Shown in pieces: positions 8,002 through 16,945 of a stretch of DNA of 45,352 nucleotides. Within the stretch, counting starts at the first letter, position 1, and each line of letters starts with the position of its first letter. A program made the position numbers and the translations under genes. The stretch covers positions 1 to 45,352 of the forward strand of contig JAUJNC010000030.1 of the NCBI GenBank assembly GCA_030446525.1. Reading direction: 5' to 3'. The notes beneath the pieces are model-generated. The model searched no databases, was not told where the DNA came from, and was given only the letters and a program-made list of their open reading frames with translations. This DNA is from Armatimonadaceae bacterium (lineage in GTDB: Bacteria; Armatimonadota; Armatimonadia; Armatimonadales; Armatimonadaceae).

Positions 8002-8940
8002 TCATGTCAGCCGCTTCTGCACCTTGTTCACTGACTCTGCTTCCTGTCTTGTCGGCCACGAGACCTTTGCGGCTTCTTCTGTTCTTGCTGCCCGCCGTCC
8101 TGGTTTGATTCCGGGACGGGGAGGAAGGGCGGGTGTCCGGGCCGGTGTGCTGGAGTTGAGCACGCGCGACCCAGCCGGTCTGGCCCTCCCGCGCGCCGCT
8201 CGATGGATGCGCACGTGGTAGCCGCGCGGATCGTCCACACGCAAAAGCTTTACCTCGGTCGCGGCGGGCAGGATCGTGATCCTGCCGCCGGACGCCATGT
8301 CCCGGTAGCCGTGGTGGTCCTTGAGCCTGCATGACCTCCAGGAGTTCGGCGAGGGCTTCCTGGCTGGCTGCGACCTCCACCTGTTCCCGGCCGGCCGGGT
8401 TTGCAGCACGCCCAGATCCCCCTTTGCGGCTGCGGCTCGGCGTCCAGGCGCTTCGGCTCACTTTGCGCCTGCTGCGGGTCGTCCCCCTTCTCCTTTTGTT
8501 TCGCCGTCTCGTCGTGAAGCCGCCGTACCTCCTCACGGACCCGCTCCAGTTCCACCCCAAGCCCGAGAAGTACGCGCCCCGCCAGGCCCCTCGCCCTCCC
8601 GGATCAGGCCCAGAAGCAGGTGCTCCGACCCGATATAGTTGTTGCCCATCTCTCGCGCCTCGTCATAGGCCAGATCGATGACGCGCTTGGAGCGCGGTGT
8701 TAGCTGCATATCCTGGCCGAGGCGTCCCTCCGCGTGGGCCACCTGGCGCTCGACCTCGGAGCGGATGCGGCCCAGGGAAACGCCGATGCGGTCCAGGACG
8801 CGGGCGGCGGCGGAATCGTGCTCCTGAATCAGCCCCAGCAGCAGGTGCTCGGTGGCTGACGTAGTTCTCGCCCAGCCGCCCTGCCTCTTCCTGCGCAAAA
8901 ACACGACGCGACGGGCGCGTTCGGTGAATCGCTGCCACAT
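8002..8940 (-). pseudogene. Clp N-terminal-domain protein (ClpC-N only), frameshifted
   Basis: ATG 8940 opens MWQRFTERARRVVF, the signature start of ClpC, followed by two Clp-R repeats (EHLLLGLIQEHDSAAARVLD and GSEHLLLGLIREGEG with LTPRSKRVIDLAYDEAREMG between them). Frame changes occur near 8870 (AQEEAGRLGENYVS is in another frame) and 8555. A coiled, charged stretch follows (LERVREEVRRLHDETAKQKE) and then a tail in a third frame (GGRITILPAATEVKLLRVDD) that stops at 8002. No AAA+ module follows, so this is a Clp-N adaptor-like protein and not a full unfoldase. Whether the breaks are errors or decay cannot be decided here. AGGAGG of its ribosome site overlaps the stop of the sigma gene. Confidence 0.55.
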
Positions 8941-8952
8941 ACAGATTGCCTC

Positions 8953-9252
8953 CTAGAATGGTTCGCTTTCCGCGTACGCCCTGGCCTGGAACTTGTTGCA
9001 CTGGTTGAGCCAGTAGTGCTTGCCGATCTGGAACAGATAGGTCGAGAACCGGCCCGTCGGCTGGTAGCGCTCCCGCGACACCCACAGCCGCAGGAACGTC
9101 TCCTGGGCGAAGTCCTCCGCCGGGAGCGGTCCGCGAGCAGGGCGGCGAAGAACCGCCGCAGCGGCTCCCGGTGGCGCAGCACCAGCCGGTGAAACGCCGC
9201 CACGTCGCCGGCCCGCGCCCGCAGCATCAGGCTCGATATCGGTCGGCTCCAT
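8953..9252 (-). pseudogene. ECF-type sigma factor reduced to region 2, frameshifted
   Basis: ATG 9252 starts MEPTDIEPD. A second frame gives LRARAGDVAAFHRLVLRHRE (sigma region 2.1), and the first frame resumes with AEDFAQETFLRLWVSRERY (region 2.2) and FSTYLFQIGKHYWLNQCNKF (region 2.3-2.4). The frame ends ESEPF-stop at 8953 where the linker and region 4 should begin; the stop codon is fused to the AGGAGG of the Clp-N gene. Normal ECF sigmas have about 170-200 residues, so about half is missing. It begins 22 bp after the panC stop and probably shares its transcript. It cannot act as a normal sigma without region 4. Confidence 0.6.
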
Positions 9253-9274
9253 GTCGGCCCCGGTTCCTCGCCTC

Positions 9275-10228
9275 CTACACCCGGTAGAGTTGTTCGCCGA
9301 GCAAAAGGTTCGGACGGGGCGACCGCGGGGGGGGCGCCGGGCGCTTACCGCGCCGGGCCGCGGGCGGGGTGATGACGCGGTTGTCGATCAGGCGGACGCC
9401 GCCGACGTGGAGGGCGATGGCGACCAGAACCGGGTCCAGGATCACGTCCACGTCCCCGAGCGTCTCCGGGTCGACCACGGCGATGTAGTCCATCCGGACC
9501 GAGGGCTGGCCGCTTTCGAGGAGGCTCACCAGCCACTGGCGCAGCACGGGCGCGTGATCGGTCCGCGTCTCGGCCGTCGCCGAATCCAGAAGCTCCTGCG
9601 CGGTGTTCAGCAGGTAGGGGATCACGAGCGCCTGCCGGCGCGCCTCGGGAGACAGGCGCGCGTTGCGGCTCGACAGGGCCAGGCCGTCCGGGTCGCGCAC
9701 GGTGGGCACGGGGACGATGAGGGCGGATAGGTTCAGGTCGAGCGCCATCCGCTCGACGACCTTGAGCTGCTGCCAGTCCTTCTCGCCGAAGTATGCCCGG
9801 TCGGGCTGGACGATGTTCAGCAGCTTGGCCACGACCGTAGTCACCCCCTGGAAGTGGCCGGGGCGGTGCGCGCCCTCCAGGCGCTGGGTGAGCGCGCCTT
9901 CTACCGTCACGTGCGTCTGGAAGCCGGCCGGGTACATCTCGCCCGCGTCGGGCGCGAACAGCACGTCGGCCCCGGCCTCCTCGGCGACGGCGGCGTCGCG
10001 GTCGAGGTCGCGCGGGTAGGCTTCCAGGTCGGAGGGGTCGTTGAACTGCGCCGGGTTGACGAACAGGGACACGATGACCCGGTCGCACTCGTCGCGCGCC
10101 CGGCCCATCAGCGCCGCGTGCCCCGCGTGCAGCGCGCCCATCGTCGGCACGAACCCGACCGTCTGGCCCGCCGCCCGCGCCTCGCGCAGCCGGAACCGCA
10201 TACTATTTACCGTCGTCAGTCGCTCCAA
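9275..10228 (-). CDS. panC: pantoate--beta-alanine ligase (pantothenate synthetase)
   Basis: PanC joins pantoate and beta-alanine using ATP, the last step of pantothenate synthesis. Seen here: [17 protein letters not shown] (the HxGH nucleotide site), [70 protein letters not shown] chose TTG 10228 because AGGAG lies 9 nt upstream and the family begins about there; an in-frame ATG at 10267 would add 13 residues but has no ribosome site. The protein (317 residues) is some 35 longer than usual because of a basic, proline-rich tail (after [15 protein letters not shown]). The frame is intact. Confidence 0.92.
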   Translation of the reverse strand: MERLTTVNSMRFRLREARAAGQTVGFVPTMGALHAGHAALMGRARDECDRVIVSLFVNPAQFNDPSDLEAYPRDLDRDAAVAEEAGADVLFAPDAGEMYPAGFQTHVTVEGALTQRLEGAHRPGHFQGVTTVVAKLLNIVQPDRAYFGEKDWQQLKVVERMALDLNLSALIVPVPTVRDPDGLALSSRNARLSPEARRQALVIPYLLNTAQELLDSATAETRTDHAPVLRQWLVSLLESGQPSVRMDYIAVVDPETLGDVDVILDPVLVAIALHVGGVRLIDNRVITPPAARRGKRPAPPPRSPRPNLLLGEQLYRV

Positions 10229-10318
10229 ATCTTCCCTCTCCTTTTCGGGCCAGGATCGGGCTACCATTCGAGAAGCGGCGCCCTGTGTCCTCTCCGCGAT
10301 TTTTTTTACGCGCGGGGG

Positions 10319-10376
10319 TTTACATTCTGAAAAACCAGGGTACGATGTTCGTACCAATTGCCCATACGTATGGGCA
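10319..10376 (+). promoter_or_regulatory. promoter of the pseudopilin gene with two operator-like dyads
   Basis: TTTACA (10319-10324) and TACGAT (10341-10346) are spaced by 16 nt. The -10 lies inside a dyad, GGTACGA-TGT-TCGTACC (10339-10355), and three bases later comes a perfect 18-bp palindrome, TGCCCATAC/GTATGGGCA (10359-10376), at or just after the expected start of transcription. The ATG is at 10392 with AGGA before it. This arrangement suits repression, perhaps by the LacI-type regulator encoded next; which protein binds is not known. Confidence 0.5.
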
Positions 10377-10391
10377 GAAAGCAGGAATAAA

Positions 10392-11255
10392 ATGCGTCCT
10401 TCGTCGTCGAGCCGCAGAAACCCGCAGGTAAGTCCCTACGATGGGGCACCTTCCGCGCACCCGCAGGGTTCGCGGGCCGCCTTTACTCTCATCGAGTTGC
10501 TCGTCGTCATCGCCATCATCGCGATCCTCGCCGCGATCCTTTTCCCCGTCTTCGCCCAGGCCCGGGAAAAGGCCCGGCAGACCGCGTGCCTGTCCAACAC
10601 CAAGCAGCTCGGCATGGGCATCATGCAGTACGTCCAGGATTACGACGAAACGCTCCCGATAGGCGGCCACGGTGCCCCGGGTGTGGCAGCTAATCGCTGG
10701 TACAAAATGACCCACCCGTACGTGAAAAACGTCGATGTCTTGACCTGCCTCAGCAAAACCGACGGGGCCTTCCGACCCAAACTGAATGCCGCGGGATACC
10801 CCGGCAGCATCGGCGGCTACGGCGGCAACGTCCACCTCATGGACTGGAAAAACTACGAGACCGGCACCGGCGTTGGTGGGCGCAGCCTGGCGGCGATCAC
10901 CGATGTCGCGGGCACCTTCATCGTCTGTGACGCCGCCCGGTTGACAGACGCAGTCTTTTCGGAAGCGAACCTTGCCCCGGACAAATGGAACCAGTACCAG
11001 AGATCACCGAGCGATTGGCAAGTGAATCCCCCCGGCGCCTGGGACAAGGCCGACGTGGCGCGCTACAGCACAGCCCCGGATCAGTACGGCAACCAGGTCC
11101 GCCGGCCCGTGCCGCGCCATGCGGGCGGGCTCAACATCATCTACGCCGATGGGCACGCCAAGTGGTCGCGGATCACGCAGTTCCTGGGCATCCCGCAAAA
11201 CGGCGTCGGCGGCTGGCCTTACGGCCATCCCAACAACAGCTGGGACAATAAGTAA
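10392..11255 (+). CDS. type IV pilin-like secreted protein (DUF1559-like pseudopilin)
   Basis: The 287-residue protein has a 28-residue basic leader followed by [20 protein letters not shown], a class III prepilin signal and N-terminal helix, then [19 protein letters not shown] and [15 protein letters not shown]. The C-terminal region ends with [18 protein letters not shown], the H-x9-DG-type motif of this family. It is processed by prepilin peptidase and displayed in the envelope. The family is hugely expanded in Armatimonadota and Planctomycetota; the role of individual members is unknown. It has its own promoter and a hairpin terminator and is followed by a lacI-type gene. Confidence 0.85.
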   Translation: MRPSSSSRRNPQVSPYDGAPSAHPQGSRAAFTLIELLVVIAIIAILAAILFPVFAQAREKARQTACLSNTKQLGMGIMQYVQDYDETLPIGGHGAPGVAANRWYKMTHPYVKNVDVLTCLSKTDGAFRPKLNAAGYPGSIGGYGGNVHLMDWKNYETGTGVGGRSLAAITDVAGTFIVCDAARLTDAVFSEANLAPDKWNQYQRSPSDWQVNPPGAWDKADVARYSTAPDQYGNQVRRPVPRHAGGLNIIYADGHAKWSRITQFLGIPQNGVGGWPYGHPNNSWDNK

Positions 11256-11296
11256 GCACGCCGCCGGGTGGCACGGCTGCCGGTGCATGAAAGCGA

Positions 11297-11334
11297 GGGG
11301 GCAGTGGGAAAGCGCTGCCCCCTTCGGCGCTTTT
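11297..11334 (+). terminator. hairpin terminator after the pseudopilin gene
   Basis: GGGGGCAG (11297-11304) pairs with CTGCCCCC (11315-11322). A short T run (CTTTTGG) follows at 11330-11336. A competing stem (AAGCGC with GCGCTT) overlaps it. Confidence 0.6.
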
Positions 11335-11419
11335 GGTCCGGCGCGCCGAAGCAGGTGGCGTCTTGAGGGCACGTTTGTATCCCCTTCAAAGCGGTTAAAA
11401 ATGAGGGGCTTTGCTCATC

Positions 11420-12444
11420 ATGCCGGTCACGCAAAAAGATATCGCCGAGGCGGTAGGCGTCTCGCAGACCATCGTCTCCGATGTGTTGCAGGGGCGGCTG
11501 CGTGGCCGCGTGAGCGCCCAAACGCGGCAAAACATCCAGGAAACCGCACGCCGGCTCGGCTACCGGCCGAACACCTATGCCCGCGCGCTGCGCACGCGGC
11601 AGACGCGGCAGGTCGCCTACCTGATGACGGAGGCGGACATCCGGCAGCACTGCGCGCTGGGGGAGCTGGCGCTCAGCGCGATGGCGTCCGCCCTCGGGCG
11701 GCAGCAGTACCAGCTCCTCATCAAGACGATCCCCTCGCAAGAAGATGCGCTCCCGGCCCTCCAGGAGCTGCTGGACGGGGGCTCTGTGACGGCGCCCTGA
11801 TCCGCGTGCTGGAAGCCGATCCGTGGGACTGGCCCGCGCTGAAGCGGCTCAGTCGCCCGGTCGTGATCCTGGGGCATTGCCCGGACCCGGAACTGCCCAG
11901 CCTCGCGTTTCACATCCGCGGCAACGTCGAGACCGCCCTGGAGCATGTCGCCGGCCGAGGCCACCGCCGCGTCGGGCTGGTGACCACCGGGGATTCGATG
12001 GACTACTACCGCAAGATCCGGGGCTCCTGGGAAGAGCTCGCGCCTGCCTATGGGTTCGACCCGCGGCGGTGGGTCGGCGCCGCCCGGGAGCGTCCGGAGG
12101 GTGAGGCCCTGGCGCAGGGGTGGCTCTCGGGGCCTGAGGCGCCGACGGCGATCCTGTGCGTGAAAGACCGCGCGGCGGTCGGGGTCACCGCGGCGGCGCT
12201 GCGCGCCGGGCGGCGCGTCGGCCGCGATTTCGACCTGGTCGTGTTCGGCGACCCGATCTTCGGCGACCCGGTCTTCGCCTGGGCGTATGAGCCGGGGACC
12301 TGGTACTTCGGCAAAGACCAGGAGTCCGTCGGGCGGCGGGCGGCGGAGGAGCTGGCCCGCCTGCTGGAAGGGCAGCCGTCGCCCGGCAAGATCCGGGTAT
12401 CGCCAGCGCTGGCTCAGGTGGCGATACAGGAGGAGGTTATCTGA
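11420..12444 (+). CDS. LacI-family transcriptional regulator, one frameshift
   Basis: The N-terminus VTQKDIAEAVGVSQTIVSDV is the LacI helix-turn-helix, followed by RVSAQTRQNIQETARRLGYR with the hinge helix. The periplasmic-binding-like sensor domain follows (HVAGRGHRRVGLVT, AILCVKDRAAVGVTAAALRA, DLVVFGD) and the end is KIRVSPALAQVAIQEEVI. The frame breaks at about 11775 in a run of five G (one G short): LLDGG continues as LCDGALIRVLEADPW in another frame. With that base restored the protein is about 341 residues, normal for LacI. It lies just after a pseudopilin gene and may control it. Its last 60 bp are repeated at 15208-15275. Confidence 0.8.
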
Positions 12445-12844
12445 TTGCGGGCAGCTTCGAGACGCCGGTGTCTCGCCCCGGCGACGACGCGGCGCGGGGG
12501 CGCCTCTACTCAGGCAAGAAAAAGCGCCACACGCTCAAGACGCAGGGTGGCGACCGACGCTTCGGGCGAGATTTTGGACGTGGATACGGGGCACTGCGGG
12601 CCGATGTGGGACAACCGCGTTTATGAGCAGAGTGGCATTGCGGGGCAGTACCCTCACGCCAAGGAGCAGGGGGACTTGGGTTACCAGGGGTACCGCGGGG
12701 ATGCTCGTGCCGCACAACAAGCCCAAGGGTGCTACGCTGAGCGAAGAGCAACGGCGCGACGAGTTCCGGCTGGTGCCCGGCCTGTTTGCGATGACCGCCT
12801 CGGCGGTGGTAGCCCTGATGCAACTGAATCGTCTTGCCGGCTAA
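12445..12844 (+). mobile_element. IS5-like (DDE_Tnp_4) transposase, 3' half, decayed
   Basis: Directly after the lacI stop the reading GSFETPVSRPGDDAARGRLY, SGKKKRHTLKTQ, ASGEILDVDTGHCGPMWDN and QYPHAKEQGDLGYQGY is the DDE domain of an IS5-group transposase, followed by LVPHNKPKGATLSEEQRRDE and a terminal LFAMTASAVVALMQLNRL ending at 12844. At least two frameshifts and an in-frame deletion (the catalytic E region, between RRDEFR and the final helix) are present. The N-terminal half is absent here but found at 14775-15125, on the same strand but downstream. No terminal inverted repeats were recognised. Confidence 0.65.
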
Positions 12845-12945
12845 GCGAACAGGCAATGGGTCGCCTGCATTGCGACAGCTTAGCCAAACTCTTATTCGTC
12901 GGAACATCTAATCTACCCTTTTGCCCCTTCGCAAGGAGTACAGCC

Positions 12946-14555
12946 GTGAGGGCTATAGGTGGTAGCCGCTTGGTGCCGTTCGCCCTCGCCCTGACCTGGT
13001 CTGTGATAGCCGCAAACAGCTTACCGCTATTTGCGCACGAGCCAAAGAGCGTCTGCACAAGTGCCGTTGAGGAGCCAACCGTTCGCATCACGCAGACACA
13101 GGCCCGTGTGTTCCAGGACACGCTAGCGGCTATGGCTACGCAGGCGCGGGTCGCGTTCGTGGCCGAGGGCGCTCCTCTGCGACCCGCACTGCCGGATCAA
13201 GCGGCACCAACTTTATCCCAAAGTGCGCCGCTGTCCGTAGCGGTAGAGAAGGCGGTAGAGAAGCTGGCGGCAGCTTATGATTACGATGCCGAGCGCCGGG
13301 GCAACCTGTTCGTGCTGAAGAAACGCTACTCCGACCCGCACGATCTGCCGGGCGTGACCCTGCAAGAGTGTGCGTCAGCGCTTGCGGACGCCGAGCGGCT
13401 CATGTCCCCTTACAACCCGCGCGTCTCGCGAGACAGTCTCGTCGCACGCGGAGTGATAAAGTCGCTGACACCGCAGCAATTGCAGGCGATGCACGACGGA
13501 AGCCCAAGCGTCGCCTCTTTGAGCCCCGGTCAGCAAGCACAGGTGCTCCGGTTCGCGCTTTACCTGTATGTGCAGGGCTCTCCAACAATTGAAAGGTACG
13601 CTTCACGAGATCAAGCAAGCCCCCGACTCCTTCCTGCGCATGGGTGAGATGCTGAACCAGCGCGTTTTCGGCTAGAGTATCCGGACATGTCGGGTAAGAT
13701 GGAGTTCTCGCCCTTGGAAGAGATGGCGATCAGCAACAACCCGTTGACGAACCTGAACCGGATCCCGCGCCACCCGCCTCTGATTTGAAGGCACTCGCCG
13801 CCCATCCCCGCAACGCTCGGCAAGGCCGTCGCTGCTTTGAACGCGCGCAGCGAAAACGCCCTCGTGGTCGATGTGGCTCTGCGAGCCGAAGCCCGTAACA
13901 GTCGTCGGCGATGCGGTCGTTGCGCCCGCGCACGTGCTCCAAGCTCTGGCCGATGTGTACGGGCTGCGCGTGGTGACTGGGAAAGATGGCAAGCAGCGGC
14001 TGACCCGCCGCTTGTGCATGCGCCGCCACCAACGTGGCCGATCTATCGAGAGCGGTGCGGCGCGTGCTTTGAGCCACTTGCGCGCCATTGAGGATGCCCC
14101 CGAAGCTATGCCCCGGCGACCGGATGCAAAGGAACTTGCCAAGCCTCGCCCGAGCAGCGACAACTACTACAAAGGGATTATATCCTCAAAATGCGTGAAT
14201 ATCGGGAGCGACAAACCAAACCCTATGCGCGTGCAGACGGATTGCGCAAAGAGGCAGTTCGCCGCTTGTACGCCGCCGCCGCACTACCGCAGCTAACAGA
14301 GGCGGGTGGTGGTGGACGCGTTGCTGTCGCCACGCTGGATGAGTCGGAAAGCGCGTTCGCGCTCGCCATAATGGCAAAATTCGCCAGGCAATTGAAACCT
14401 ACTTTCCGCATGAACCGCCCGAGTACATCGCACGTTTTAACGAGCTTTACCTGACGGGTAAACTCTCCGTGGACGAAAAAGGGAAGCGAAAGCACTCGTT
14501 CCACTTGGCCCTCGCCTCCGGCAACGGTCAAGAACCGCACGGTCTTGCCGAATAA
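12946..14555 (+). pseudogene. secreted protein of unknown function, several frameshifts
   Basis: GTG 12946 is fixed by AAGGAG 7 nt upstream. The first 30 residues form a signal peptide (VPFALALTWSVIAANSLPLF ending before AHEPK). The first frame runs to 13647 (NLFVLKKRYSDPHDLPGVTL, LTPQQLQAMHDGSPSVASLS). The sequence then continues in other frames: LKGTLHEIKQAPDSFLRMGE, KMEFSPLEEMAISNNPLTNL, PAHVLQALADVYGLRVVTGK, and finally IETYFPHEPPEYIARFNELY with a stop at 14553-14555. Combined length is about 535 residues. I do not recognise the family. It sits between the two halves of a transposase, so it may be cargo or a decaying resident gene. Confidence 0.5.
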
Positions 14556-14774
14556 TTAACATGGAATATCCTAGCAGTAGGTCCACATCCGCTTTCACAA
14601 AGGTGGCCGTAAGCCGTTCAACCTGAAGGCTTTCATGTGGCCATTGCAGGTCGAACTGCTGTGCGATGGGGGCGGAGGAGCGTCCATAGAGGGACAGGGC
14701 TATGGCGGTCGAGCGCGTGGCCAGCGTAGATACTCCGAAGAATAGCGTTTCTTCGTCTGATGTAGGGAAAGAGC

Positions 14775-15125
14775 ATGACCCTGAAACAGCTTGAGATCTG
14801 CCCGCCCGACAAAGTCCGCGCCTGACCGGACTACCCCGGCGGCGCTGGCAGAACTCTTCGCCGCCGCTCTGCCCGCGCTCGTGGCCCGGCGACGCGAAGC
14901 GCATGCCGCACGTAACGACCCAAAGCGCGCCGTCGGCGGCGGGCACGCTCGGCGGCTTTGCCCGGGCAGGAGTGCTGCTGACCCTGGTCTACCTGCGCCA
15001 CAGCGTGGCCCATGCCGTGGCCGGGCAGACGTTCGGTGTCTCGCAGACACCAACGAGAACACCTCCCCACGCCGAACCGCGGGAACCCTCAGGCTGCCCT
15101 GCAACGTCGAGCATTGTCTCCGTGG
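14775..15125 (+). mobile_element. IS5-like transposase, 5' half, decayed
   Basis: ATG 14775 (MTLKQLEICPPDK) begins the N-terminal region of the same transposase type as at 12445. The conserved helix-turn-helix part is spread over three frames: ALVARRREAHAARNDPKRAV, then LLTLVYLRHSVAHAVAGQTF and GVSQTPTRT / DTNENT. The sequence ends at a junction near 15125 with a pseudopilin fragment. The 219 bp before the ATG (14556-14774) hold no gene I can support; the minus strand reads through without a recognisable product. Confidence 0.6.
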
Positions 15126-15132
15126 ATAACGG

Positions 15133-15275
15133 GTGCGCGCCGCTTTCACACTCATTGAGATTCTCGTCGTCATCGCCATCTTGGCTGCCATCTTGTTTCC
15201 TGTTGCTGGAAAGGCAGCCGTCGCCCGGCAAGATCCGGGTATCGCCAGGACTGCTTCAAGTGGGGATGTAGGAGG
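15133..15275 (+). pseudogene. deletion chimera: start of a pseudopilin joined to the end of a lacI gene
   Basis: From 15133 the reading [20 protein letters not shown] is the prepilin N-terminal helix, three residues shorter than in the copy at 10392. It breaks off after FPV and at 15208 the DNA becomes nearly identical to the 3' end of the lacI gene at 12365-12440 (both read GKIRVSP after QPSP, followed by GGAGGAGGTT). In the intact locus the same two genes are neighbours in the same order, so this looks like a second pseudopilin-lacI pair collapsed by an internal deletion of about 1.8 kb. Confidence 0.65.
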
Positions 15276-15339
15276 AGGTTGTCCGCCCGTGAGCGAACCT
15301 TGCGGGGTGATGCATACGGCGAATCCCGGGAGGAAACCC

Positions 15340-15968
15340 ATGATGGCAGACAGCTTCCTGCCGCCGCCCGAGGGCGGTGACGCTTTTCGACGGTACGAAC
15401 CTCGACCACTGGGTGCAGCGGCGCGGCGGGGGGGCGGCAGCGGCCGATCGAGGGCGGCGCGATGACCACGCGCGGCGGCGACATCCTGAGCCGCGACAAG
15501 TTCGAGAACTTCCACCTCCACATCGAGTTCTACTGCCCCGACTCGCCCCCGGAGGTGAAGGGACAGGGCGCAGCAACAGCGGCGTCTTCCTGCAGGGAAG
15601 GTACGAGTCCAGGTACTGGACTCGTGGGGCGTCGAGAATCCGGGCCGGGGCGACTGCGGCGCGCTGTACAACCAGGCCGCGCCCCTGGTGAACGCCTGCA
15701 AGCGGCCCGACGAGTGGCAGAGCTACGACGTGATCTTCCGCGCGCCCCGTTTCGACGCGGGCGGCAACAAGGTCGAGAGCGGCACGCGCCACCGTGCTGC
15801 AGAACGGCCGGGTGGTACAAAACAACCAGGGCGGAGGGGGCAGACGGGCGGCGCCATGGACGAGGACTATGCCGCGCGGACCGATCCTTTTGCAAGACCA
15901 CGGGAACCAGGTGCGCTTCCACCGTCTGGGTGGCGCCGCTGCCGGCGGCCGGGGCCGACCACTACTAA
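15340..15968 (+). pseudogene. DUF1080 (3-keto-disaccharide hydrolase domain) protein, multiply frameshifted
   Basis: ATG 15340 (or 15343) has GGGAGG upstream. Pieces in three frames follow one another in the order of the DUF1080 jelly-roll: TLFDGTNLDHWVQRRGG, RDKFENFHLHIEFYCPDSPP, RSNSGVFLQGRYE, VQVLDSWGVENPGRGDCGAL, NACKRPDEWQSYDVIFRAPR, VLQNGRVVQNNQ, LLQDHGNQVRF, ending at the stop 15966-15968. Known members cleave 3-keto-glycosides, and many are exported. Six or so frame changes in 630 bp mean no full product unless the sequence is faulty. It follows a lacI-gene end, suggesting the original order lacI-DUF1080. Confidence 0.65.
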
Positions 15969-16393
15969 AATGTGAAACGGGCCGGTGGCCCTCGGCCCCG
16001 TGCCCGTTGTGTCTCCTCGCTTAGAGTTCGTTTCCGGTGTGCCTGGCTCGCGGCATGCTGCGCCGCTTTGCTGAGCCGGGCTAGCCCTCCTGCTATTTCG
16101 GGTGCGATCCTTCCAGCCTCGCCTTCCGGATCGGCTCGTTGACAGTCTGGTGTCACCTCTACGGCGAGATGTACAGCGTCCTCAGGCGAAACGGTCTTCT
16201 GCTCACCGGCTAAGACCGGGGCGGACACGCACACTTTATTCTACCCTATTTGCACAAAAATAAAACACTTTATTTTCGCCCCGCGTTTTAACGGCAGGCG
16301 CGGCGGAAAAATAGTCTATCAAACAAGCCGTTTCGCCCCGCTTTCTTGCTCCGCCGCCGGGCGGCGGGTGCGCAGACGCCGGCACAACAGACC
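15969..16393 (+). other. intergenic stretch, partly AT-rich, no supported gene
   Basis: No coding frame here has a recognisable product. An open minus-strand frame at 15965-16234 (KTVSPEDAVHLAVEVTPDCQ) could be a remnant but I cannot name it. Bases 16231-16320 are far richer in A and T than the surroundings and contain a direct repeat ACACTTTATT (16231-16240 and 16265-16274), which may mark a junction or promoter region. Confidence 0.4.
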
Positions 16394-16938
16394 ATGGCAT
16401 ACAAGGCCCGGGCCGGCGTCGGCCCGTTCTCGATGACCGACGAGGAGCGGGACATCGGGCAGTTCGCGGCGTACGTGGCGGCGCTGGCCCCGGAATCGCT
16501 CTGGGACGTCCTGTCCCACCTGGACGCGGAGCGTTATCCGCGCCGCCGCGAAACCGTGCTCCGCGAGATGGCCCGGCGGCGCCTGTTCTTCGTCGTCCCG
16601 TACACCCGGTGGGAGCTACGCCTGCGCGCTTTCGTGGGGGGCGGGGTGTTCCTCGCGGCCCTCGCCGCCCTCCTGCGGCTGGTCGGCAGCTTCCGCCTGG
16701 ATCTGTCGCCGCACGAGAAGCTGCCGTTCTTCACCGACCTGGCCGTCGGCAGCCGCGGGCGGCGCGCCTGCTGCTCCCCCTGGTGCGCCGCTCGCCCGCG
16801 CGGCCGCGGCGGCGACGGTGCTCGCCGCCTTACGCGCGCTGTATCTGCTCGCCCGCCGCCGCGCGCCCGGACATCGCGGGGCTGGCCGTGCTGGCGGCCC
16901 TGGCGGCCGTCCTCCTCGTGCGCCTGGCGGTGCGGTGA
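16394..16938 (+). CDS. small membrane protein of unknown function, frameshifted
   Basis: ATG 16394, or more likely ATG 16433 (MTDEERDIGQFAAYVAALAP), begins a hydrophilic segment with EARRxx-type helices (LSHLDAERYPRRRETVLREM). It is followed by a first membrane helix (FVGGGVFLAALAALLRLVGS). A frame change near 16750 leads to a second hydrophobic part ending GLAVLAALAAVLLVRLAVR at the stop 16936-16938. This gives about 170-180 residues with two or three membrane segments. No family is recognised. It converges with the minus-strand isomerase gene, 7 bp apart. Confidence 0.45.
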
Positions 16939-16945
16939 CCGGTTT

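Noticed and set aside
16231..16274. Attachment-site-like direct repeat ACACTTTATT
   Set aside because: It is short, AT-rich and not linked to an integrase or tRNA gene.
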